From the NCBI GenBank assembly GCA_041228285.1, contig CP166133.1:1240001-1304000 (forward strand): 64,000 nt of DNA, written 5' to 3'. Of the stretch, positions 58,141 to 64,000 are shown piece after piece. The position numbers and the translations under genes are program-made. A model generated the notes under the pieces. The model had not been told where the DNA came from, ran no database searches, and was given only the letters and a program-made list of their open reading frames with translations. This stretch comes from Neisseriaceae bacterium CLB008. GTDB taxonomy: Bacteria > Pseudomonadota > Gammaproteobacteria > Burkholderiales > Neisseriaceae. Every line of letters begins with the position of its first letter. The first letter of the stretch is position 1.

Positions 58141-58434
58141 ATGAAACCACAGCTAAAAGAATGGCCTTTATGGGAAATTTTCGTGCGCAGCAAGCAGGGC
58201 TTGGAGCACAAACACTGCGGTAGCCTACACGCCGCCGATGCACAGCAGGCTTTACAAATGGCCCGCGATGTCTACACGCGCCGCCAAGAGGGCGTGAGCA
58301 TTTGGGTATTGCCTTCAAACGCCATCGTGGCCAGCCACCCTGACGAGAAAGCCGAACTGTTTGAGCCGATGGCGGACAAGATTTATCGCCACCCGACCTT
58401 TTATGAGATTCCAGAAGAAGTGGGGCATATGTAA
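58141..58434 (+). CDS. paaB: Phenylacetyl-CoA epoxidase subunit PaaB
   Basis: This 97-aa small subunit holds the PaaAC heterodimers together and is needed for full activity. EWPLWEIFVRSKQGLEHKHCGSL at 7-29 is the family's opening and WVLPSNAI the conserved centre. The stop codon overlaps the ATG of paaC by 1 nt. Confidence 0.96.
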   Translation: MKPQLKEWPLWEIFVRSKQGLEHKHCGSLHAADAQQALQMARDVYTRRQEGVSIWVLPSNAIVASHPDEKAELFEPMADKIYRHPTFYEIPEEVGHM

Positions 58435-59216
58435 TGAAAAGCTGCGTGGATTATCTATTGCATCTGGCCGACTCAGCCTTAATCATCGGCCAGCGTAACG
58501 CCGAATGGTGTGGGCAAGGCCCGGTACTGGAAGAAGACATTGCCTTGGCCAACATCAGCCTCGACCACATCGGTCAAGCGCGCATGCTGTATCAGCTGGT
58601 GGCCGAGATTGAAGGCGGTGACGTTACCGAAGACCGCTTGGCCTATTTCAGGGGCGAGCGCGACTACCGTAATTACACCTTATTAGAGCTGCCGCATCAT
58701 GCTGGTCTGTCTGCCTATGCGCGTACCGACCGTGACTACGCCGTGACCATGACCCGTAACTTTTTGTACTCGACCCTGATGTTGTTGGTTTGGGATCAAT
58801 TACAAAACGTGGCGAATGAGCAAGTGGCGGCCATTGCGGCTAAGTCTTTGAAAGAGGTTCGCTACCACCTGCGCCACAGCGCCGATTGGCTGGTGCGCCT
58901 TGGCGATGGCACGGCAGAGTCCAACCGCCGTATGCAGGGGGCTCTGGATTACTTAATGCCGTTTACCCAAGAGTTTTGGTCACCTTCTGAGATGGAAACG
59001 GCGGCCGCAGCAGCAGGCTATGGGGTCGAAACCTGGACGCTACGCGACACCTGGACCGAATTGGTGAGCGCCAAAGTGGCCGAAGCAACGTTGACCCTGC
59101 CAGAAGTTGGTGGCTACGTGACCGAAGGGAAGGCGCAGCTGCATTCCGAGCATCTAGGCTATGTTTTGGCCGAAATGCAAAGCTTGGCGCGCGCTCATCC
59201 TGAAGCGGTGTGGTAG
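58434..59216 (+). CDS. paaC: Phenylacetyl-CoA epoxidase structural subunit PaaC
   Basis: PaaC is the non-catalytic ferritin-like partner of PaaA. The 260-aa product has DSALIIGQRNAEWCGQGPVLEEDIALANISLDHIGQAR near the start and HLRHSADWLVRLGDGTAESNRRMQ in the middle, both conserved in PaaC. ExxH pairs are degenerate compared with PaaA, as expected. It overlaps paaB and ends 6 nt before paaD. Confidence 0.95.
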   Translation: MKSCVDYLLHLADSALIIGQRNAEWCGQGPVLEEDIALANISLDHIGQARMLYQLVAEIEGGDVTEDRLAYFRGERDYRNYTLLELPHHAGLSAYARTDRDYAVTMTRNFLYSTLMLLVWDQLQNVANEQVAAIAAKSLKEVRYHLRHSADWLVRLGDGTAESNRRMQGALDYLMPFTQEFWSPSEMETAAAAAGYGVETWTLRDTWTELVSAKVAEATLTLPEVGGYVTEGKAQLHSEHLGYVLAEMQSLARAHPEAVW

Positions 59217-59222
59217 GGCGTC

Positions 59223-59738
59223 ATGACTGCCTTAGCGCCTACTAGTGCCGATGTCTGGGCCTTGCTCGAACAGGTGACTGACCCAGAAATTCCCGTGGTA
59301 TCGCTGCGTGAATTGGGGATTTTACGGGCGGTGAACGCCACTGATGATGGTTTTGAGGTGGTGATTACGCCCACCTACAGTGGCTGCCCGGCCATGGGCC
59401 AAATCGAAGACGATGTCCAAGCGGTCTTGGCCGAAGCCGGCGTCTCGGCTCGAGTGCTGACTCAGCTGGCGCCCGCTTGGACCACCGACTGGATGTGCGA
59501 CGAAGCCAAAGAAAAGCTACGCGCCTACGGCATTGCGCCCCCGCAGCGGCAAAGCTGTGGGGCTCAGGTGAATGTGATTCAGTTTATGCAAAAGCCCGTC
59601 ACAGAGCCGGACATTCCTTGTCCACAGTGCGGTTCGACCCAGACCGTGGTGTCGGCCGAGTTTGGCTCAACCGCGTGTAAAGCCTTGTATAAATGCCTGA
59701 GCTGCCAAGAGCCATTTGACTATTTTAAACCTTATTAA
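59223..59738 (+). CDS. paaD: PaaD, iron-sulfur/assembly protein of the epoxidase
   Basis: PaaD is a 171-aa protein related to the MIP18/DUF59 (SufT-like) family, thought to help mature the epoxidase complex. The N-terminal domain has VTDPEIPVVSLRELGI (16-31) and PTYSGCPAMGQIEDDV with a conserved Cys. The C-terminal extension has two CxxC pairs (CPQCGS and CLSC plus CKALYKC), likely binding zinc or iron. It precedes paaE by 11 nt. Confidence 0.94.
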   Translation: MTALAPTSADVWALLEQVTDPEIPVVSLRELGILRAVNATDDGFEVVITPTYSGCPAMGQIEDDVQAVLAEAGVSARVLTQLAPAWTTDWMCDEAKEKLRAYGIAPPQRQSCGAQVNVIQFMQKPVTEPDIPCPQCGSTQTVVSAEFGSTACKALYKCLSCQEPFDYFKPY

Positions 59739-59749
59739 GGGGTGATGTG

Positions 59750-60862
59750 ATGAACGCACAAACCGCGTCTACGCCACGATTTTATGATGTACAGGTCAAG
59801 CAAGTGTTGGCCGAAGCCGCCGATTCGGTGGCGATTACCTTGGCGATTCCGGCCGATGTCCGCGAACGCTTTCATTTTGAACCCGGTCAGTTTCTGACCC
59901 TGAAAACCACGATTGAAGGGGAAGAAGTGCGCCGCACTTATTCCATCAGCAGCCCGCGCAGCCGTTTGCGTACCCATGGTGAGCTGGAAGTGGGCATTCG
60001 CGCCGTCGACGGCGGCCTGTTCTCTAACTGGGCGGCGCAAAGCCTAAAGGTGGGCGATCAGCTCAGCGTGATGCCGCCAGAAGGACGCTTCGTGGTGAAA
60101 AAAGCCCGTGCGCTGCATCGGGTTGGCTTCGCTGCGGGTTCGGGCATTACCCCGATTTTGTCGATTGCGGCCACCACCTTAGAAGAGCAGCCGAACGCTA
60201 AATTTACCCTAGTGTATGGCAATCGCCGTACCACCAGCGTGATGTTTAACGAAGCGTTGCAAGACTTAAAAGATCGCTACCCAGATCGTCTGACCCTGAT
60301 TCACGTGCTGTCACAGCAGGCGCAAGAAGTGGATTTGCTGCAAGGGCGCATTGATGGCGCCAAGATCAATGCCTTGGTCGAAGCGCTGTTGCCTGCGGCC
60401 AGTATGGATGAAGTGTTTATCTGTGGGCCCGAGGCGATGATCGACGCCACCGAAGCCGCTTTAGTGGCGCTTAACGTGCCCAAAAATCGGATTTACAGCG
60501 AACGCTTTAATACGGGCTCAGCCATGCATACCCGTAACACCGTGCGCTTTAATAGTGGTCAGGAAGAAGCTGAGCTGGTACGCGACATCAATTTAACCGT
60601 GGTGCTAGACGGCGTACGCCATGAGCTGAAAGTCAGCGAACAAGAGCATTTACTAGATGCGGCCCTGAACCTGGGCCTAGATTTGCCTTATTCCTGTAAG
60701 GCTGGGGTGTGCTGTACCTGTCGCGCTAAAGTGGTTGAGGGCGAAGTCAGCATGGATAAAAACTATACCTTGGAGGCCGATGAAGTGGCACAAGGCTTTG
60801 TCTTGAGCTGCCAGGCTCGGGCACAAAGCAAAAATTTGGTCATTAGCTACGACGAGCGTTAA
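59750..60862 (+). CDS. paaE: Phenylacetyl-CoA epoxidase reductase PaaE
   Basis: PaaE passes electrons from NADPH to the PaaA di-iron centre. The 370-aa product (ATG 59750; an overlapping GTG at 59747 is less likely) has an FAD-binding N-domain with RRTYSISSP and an NADPH domain with GFAAGSGITPILSI and CGPEAM. A C-terminal plant-type [2Fe-2S] domain has Cys316, Cys321, Cys324 and Cys354 (CKAGVCCTC then LSC). It is the last clearly paa-specific gene; a 249-nt gap follows before the transporter genes. Confidence 0.95.
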   Translation: MNAQTASTPRFYDVQVKQVLAEAADSVAITLAIPADVRERFHFEPGQFLTLKTTIEGEEVRRTYSISSPRSRLRTHGELEVGIRAVDGGLFSNWAAQSLKVGDQLSVMPPEGRFVVKKARALHRVGFAAGSGITPILSIAATTLEEQPNAKFTLVYGNRRTTSVMFNEALQDLKDRYPDRLTLIHVLSQQAQEVDLLQGRIDGAKINALVEALLPAASMDEVFICGPEAMIDATEAALVALNVPKNRIYSERFNTGSAMHTRNTVRFNSGQEEAELVRDINLTVVLDGVRHELKVSEQEHLLDAALNLGLDLPYSCKAGVCCTCRAKVVEGEVSMDKNYTLEADEVAQGFVLSCQARAQSKNLVISYDER

Positions 60863-61111
60863 TACCATGCCTGGCCGTTTTGGCTGGGCTGTTGGGCACC
60901 TCGGTGGCTGATCGTTTAAATGTCTAAGGCCAGCGTTAAAGACACTCAATCGAGGCGCCGATCTTCTTTACACTAGGTGCTGGCTTGCCGCTGCCAGCCA
61001 CAGCAAAGCGGTGTGTGTGAACCCGCCGTAACGACACCATAGGACAGGACAAAAAAAGTGGGTCGATGCGGTTTTACCATTACAAAGTCATGAGCTTTTA
61101 GAGGAGACATC
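60863..61111. other. Gap between paaE and the transporter pair
   Basis: This 249-nt region has no strong terminator hairpin with a T-run and no recognised gene. It may contain a separate promoter, or the symporter genes may be read through from paa. AGAGGAG precedes the next ATG. Confidence 0.35.
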
Positions 61112-61465
61112 ATGAATCATTCAACAACCGAGCATCAGGCGACGGGGTCGGCAGCCGCCGCACCGGATTACGCCAAACTGGTGCAAACGCCAGAGTTTAA
61201 ACAATTATTGGCGCGTAAAAAAAGCTTTATGGTGCCGGCAGTGTGCTTTTTTCTGGCTTTTTATTTCTTATTGCCGATCTTGGCGACCTACACCACTTGG
61301 TTAAAAGGCACCACGGTGTTTGGTATTACCTATGTATGGGTCTTTGCTCTGTGTCAGTTTTTGGTGGTTTGGGGGCTAGGCTGGATCTACGTTAAAAAAT
61401 CAACGGTGTATGACCAAATGGCCGCCGCTATTTTGGTGCAGAATCAACAGGAGTTAAGCAAATGA
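61112..61465 (+). CDS. DUF485 (YjcH-like) membrane protein
   Basis: This 117-aa membrane protein has two helices (about 42-63 and 74-98) and an N-terminal KLVQTPEFKQLLARKKSFMVP, the DUF485 signature. Such proteins are encoded just before SSS-family monocarboxylate symporters (YjcH with ActP in E. coli). It overlaps the symporter start by 4 nt, so they are coupled. Its function is not established but it probably aids the carrier. Confidence 0.9.
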   Translation: MNHSTTEHQATGSAAAAPDYAKLVQTPEFKQLLARKKSFMVPAVCFFLAFYFLLPILATYTTWLKGTTVFGITYVWVFALCQFLVVWGLGWIYVKKSTVYDQMAAAILVQNQQELSK

Positions 61466-63015
61466 GCCTATTATCCTTAAGTTTGTTCTTCGGCATCATT
61501 GTTGGCACCTTAGTCATCACCTATTTCTCTGCCAAAAAAACCAAGAGCGCCAGCGATTTTTACACCGCCGGCGGTGGCCTAACCGCGCCTCAAAATGGCT
61601 TGGCCGTGGCCGGTGACTTTATGTCGGCAGCGTCTTTCTTAGGCATTACCGGCGCCATCGCGTTGGTGGGCTTTGATGGTTTTTACATGAGCGCTGGTAA
61701 TTTGATGGCATTCTTGTTCTTGCTGTTCTTGGTGGCTGAGCCGCTGCGTAACTTAGGTAAATACACCTTGGCCGACATGATTTCGTCTCGCTTTAAGTCG
61801 AAAAAAATCCGCGGCATGGCGGCGTCGAGCACGCTGGTGATCTCTATTTTCTACATGATTGCCCAATTGGTGGGCGCCGGCGGCTTGATTAAGCTGTTGC
61901 TGGGCATAGACTATGCCGTATCGGTACTCATCGTAGGCGCCTTGATGACGATTTACGTGATCTTTGGTGGGATGACGGCCACTAGCTGGGTGCAGATCAC
62001 CAAGGCTGTGTTGCTGCTGGGCGGCTCGTTTTTATTGACCTTCTTGGTCTTTGCCAAGTTCAACTTTAACATCAGTGAAATGATCGCCGTTGTCAAAGCC
62101 GGCTCGCCTTTGGGAGACAACTACATGCAGGCAGGTAACCAGTTTAAAAACGGCCTCGACACGATCTCCTTTAATATGTCGCTGGTGTTCGGTGCGGCCG
62201 GTTTGCCACATTTGCTGGTGCGTTTCTTTACCGTTAAAGACGCTTTAACGGCGCGTAAGTCAGTGGTGTATTCGACCTGGTTCATCGGTGCCTTCTTCAT
62301 CATGACCATTTTCTTGGGCTTCGGTGCAGTGGCATTTGTGGGCGTGGATGAGATTGTGGCGGCCAACCGTGCCGGTAATATGGCGGCGCCGTTATTGGCT
62401 CTGGTCGTGGGCGGTGATTTCCTGTTTGCCTTTATTTCTGCTGTGGCGTTTGCCACCATTTTGGCGGTGGTGTCGGGCCTGGTGTTGACCTCGGCGTCGG
62501 CGTTTGCTCACGACATCTACGGTGAGATCATCAAAGATGGCAAGATGACCCAGCGCCAGCAGGTCATGGTGGCGCGCGTGGCCTCTATTGGCGTGGCAGC
62601 GATTTCCATTGTATTGGCGCTGTTCGCACAATCCCTGAACGTGGCGTTTTTGTCAGTCTTGGCCTTGGGTATTGCCGCCAGCGCGAACCTGCCGGTGATA
62701 TTGCTGACCATCTACTGGCGTCGATTCAATGTGGTGGGTGCGGTGATGGGCATGGCGACTGGCTTGATTAGCTCGGTGGTATTGGTGATGCTGAGCCCGA
62801 GCGTGTGGAACCCAGTGGCGGGTGCCGGTATTTTCCACGGTGACCCTATTTTCCCCATGGCCAATCCTACTATTTTCACCATTCCCTTGGGCTTCTTGGG
62901 CGCCTACATCGGTACCTTAATTGGGCGGCGTAACCCCAAGCTTGAAGACGACTATGACGAAGTATTGTTTAAAGCCAATACCGGTCATGGCGTGCATTCT
63001 GCTCAAGATCATTAA
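61462..63015 (+). CDS. Sodium:solute symporter (ActP-like, probable phenylacetate importer)
   Basis: This 517-aa SSS-family carrier has about 13 helices. TYFSAKKTKSASDFYTAGGGLTAPQNGLAVAGDFMSAASFLG (from about residue 20) is the typical N-terminal signature. AGLPHLLVRFFTV and DIYGEI are also ActP-type. ActP itself takes up acetate, and related SSS carriers take up phenylacetate in pseudomonads (PaaL/PhaJ). Its place right behind paaABCDE makes phenylacetate the most economical guess. A strong terminator follows. Confidence 0.9.
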   Translation: MSLLSLSLFFGIIVGTLVITYFSAKKTKSASDFYTAGGGLTAPQNGLAVAGDFMSAASFLGITGAIALVGFDGFYMSAGNLMAFLFLLFLVAEPLRNLGKYTLADMISSRFKSKKIRGMAASSTLVISIFYMIAQLVGAGGLIKLLLGIDYAVSVLIVGALMTIYVIFGGMTATSWVQITKAVLLLGGSFLLTFLVFAKFNFNISEMIAVVKAGSPLGDNYMQAGNQFKNGLDTISFNMSLVFGAAGLPHLLVRFFTVKDALTARKSVVYSTWFIGAFFIMTIFLGFGAVAFVGVDEIVAANRAGNMAAPLLALVVGGDFLFAFISAVAFATILAVVSGLVLTSASAFAHDIYGEIIKDGKMTQRQQVMVARVASIGVAAISIVLALFAQSLNVAFLSVLALGIAASANLPVILLTIYWRRFNVVGAVMGMATGLISSVVLVMLSPSVWNPVAGAGIFHGDPIFPMANPTIFTIPLGFLGAYIGTLIGRRNPKLEDDYDEVLFKANTGHGVHSAQDH

Positions 63016-63049
63016 GTTTTTTCCTTCACATCATCATGCTGATGTTTTG

Positions 63050-63080
63050 GGCCGTGCCTTATCAGGTACGGCCTTTTTTT
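63050..63080 (+). terminator. Intrinsic terminator after the symporter gene
   Basis: GGCCGTGCC pairs with GGTACGGCC (one G-T pair) across a 6-nt loop and is followed by a run of T. It closes the paa-transporter region. Confidence 0.88.
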
Positions 63081-63300
63081 GTGGGCAATCCCCCAAGGCC
63101 GACCACGGCGGCATTCGAAAATACGCCCAATACCGTTCTGGGGCGCTGCAGCCGGCACACGAACGTCACCGTCAATAAGGCCGTCACGGCATCTAAGCGT
63201 TGGGCGCTTGGATCAAGTCTTGAGCCGACGACAGCACCAAGACAAGGAGACGGGTGCGAATGGCACTCATAGGCCAATAAAACCTTGAGATAGGGCGAGC

Positions 63301-63738
63301 TTAGTTAGGGTCATATTGTGCGCACACGCCGTTTTTGGGCAGGCACCAACGCGCACTTAGGAAAGACACAGCAGCGCCTAGGCAGGCATAAAAACCAACG
63401 GTGCGAGCTGGGCTGAAGTCAATAACCACTATGGTGAGGGCACTTAATAGGCCACCAAGCATGGTTAAGATAAGGTAGTGGCGTACGCTTTGCTGCATTT
63501 TGAATACGCAGGCAATGATGCCCAATAGCAGCCCAGCCACCGCAAACATGGCCTGGGCCAAAAAGGCCGCCAGTAGGCCAAAATTGAGCACAGACAGTAG
63601 GTGTTCCGTGAGCGAATAAAAAGGCTGGACGCTTTTGAAGAGATCATAGAGGCCAAACAACGAAGCAACGATGAAGCCGGCCACGCCTGCGCTGAAGAAA
63701 TAGGTCAGAATGACTCTGAGTTTTGGATAGGGCTTCAT
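63301..63738 (-). CDS. Four-helix membrane protein of unknown function
   Basis: This 145-aa protein has four hydrophobic helices (about 10-30, 48-72, 86-108 and 110-128) and short loops. I do not recognise the family. A polar C-terminal tail (LPKNGVCAQYDPN) ends it. Codon use is like its neighbours, and the ATG is preceded by AGGAGGCAG on the coding strand, so it is likely expressed. The gap of about 220 nt between it and the symporter terminator holds nothing evident. Confidence 0.6.
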   Translation of the reverse strand: MKPYPKLRVILTYFFSAGVAGFIVASLFGLYDLFKSVQPFYSLTEHLLSVLNFGLLAAFLAQAMFAVAGLLLGIIACVFKMQQSVRHYLILTMLGGLLSALTIVVIDFSPARTVGFYACLGAAVSFLSARWCLPKNGVCAQYDPN

Positions 63739-63988
63739 CTGCCTCCTTATTGCTGTGTGTGTGCTTACGGCTTATGATGGTGGCTTGAAGGCGCTAATGG
63801 CCTAGGATTGCGGTATTGTAACATGGTTTAAAGCGGCGCACAGTGGGGGTTGATACCAGCGCATGGGCTTGTTTAGTTGACTAGTTAGGCCATCTATTTG
63901 CCAATAGGCTTTATGATTTAATTTGTGTGGCATTGTCATATTTTATGTTATTGTTTATGACGTTAAATAATCATAGAGAAGATTCAGT

Positions 63989-64000
63989 ATGAAGAAATAT
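63989..64000 (+). CDS. Start of a gene cut by the right edge
   Basis: ATGAAGAAATAT begins at 63989 with AGAGAA about 9 nt upstream and a very AT-rich promoter-like region (63900-63980). The first residues (MKKY) resemble the basic start of a secreted protein signal. Only four codons are visible. Confidence 0.4.

Noticed and set aside
63062-63277. Minus-strand open frame between the symporter and the four-helix protein
   Set aside because: It overlaps the symporter terminator and has no recognisable features or ribosome site.

Overview
This window looks like chromosomal DNA of a Betaproteobacterium, most likely in or near the Neisseriaceae. The main evidence is the FtsK translocase at 23131-26997. 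It has one N-terminal membrane segment and a very long low-complexity linker, as I recall for the second FtsK of Neisseria. An LtgA-like lipoprotein Slt transglycosylase, beta-type AcnB, class I fumarase and TrkA/TrkH fit the same picture. I found no repeated Neisseria-type DNA uptake sequence, so the genus stays open. No rRNA, tRNA, CRISPR array, phage or intact insertion sequence was recognised.

Layout. 1-8273: nitroreductase, argH, a membrane protein, TatD, an EamA exporter and a TrpXYZ-like ABC importer. 8274-13111: NCS2 purine permease, a small membrane protein, a divergent HxlR regulator/quinone-oxidoreductase pair, and one strikingly AT-rich multi-pass membrane protein that looks acquired. 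13161-17921: slt-trkH-trkA on the minus strand. 18226-23018: fumA-like fumarase, a GyrI-like protein and acnB (TCA cycle). 23131-26997: ftsK with 57 in-frame hexanucleotide repeats. 27062-33458: MarR regulator, cardiolipin synthase-like PLD protein, a nested inverted-repeat element, an MnmC-like oxidoreductase and an AsmA protein.

33720-38412 is a methionine uptake locus: two tandem metQ genes, metN, metI and a third metQ, with two SAM-I (S-box) riboswitches. One precedes the operon and the second lies between metI and the third metQ. Each aptamer is followed by an intrinsic terminator whose 5' arm repeats the CTTATC of the aptamer P1 helix, so it could form the alternative antiterminator. 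After this come mfd, the argP/argO pair and a LysR/MFS efflux pair.

46600-63015 is a complete-looking aerobic phenylacetate module: paaX on the minus strand, then paaN-paaG-paaH-paaI-paaK-paaJ-paaF-(LiuC-like crotonase)-paaA-B-C-D-E on the plus strand, followed by a DUF485 protein and an SSS-family symporter that probably imports the acid. PaaK makes phenylacetyl-CoA, PaaABC(D)E epoxidises the ring, PaaG isomerises the epoxide to the oxepin, PaaN oxidises the ring-opened aldehyde, and PaaF/H/J finish beta-oxidation. The operon has a good sigma70 promoter and a perfect FNR-type box (TTGAT-N4-ATCAA) at the predicted start point. That placement suggests repression without oxygen, which suits an oxygenase pathway.

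No clearly unprecedented system is visible. The strongest leads are the double SAM-I riboswitch arrangement, the FNR box at the paa start point, the missing dedicated oxepin-CoA hydrolase, the MITE-like element at 29375-29545, and the AT-rich orphan gene at 12248-13111.
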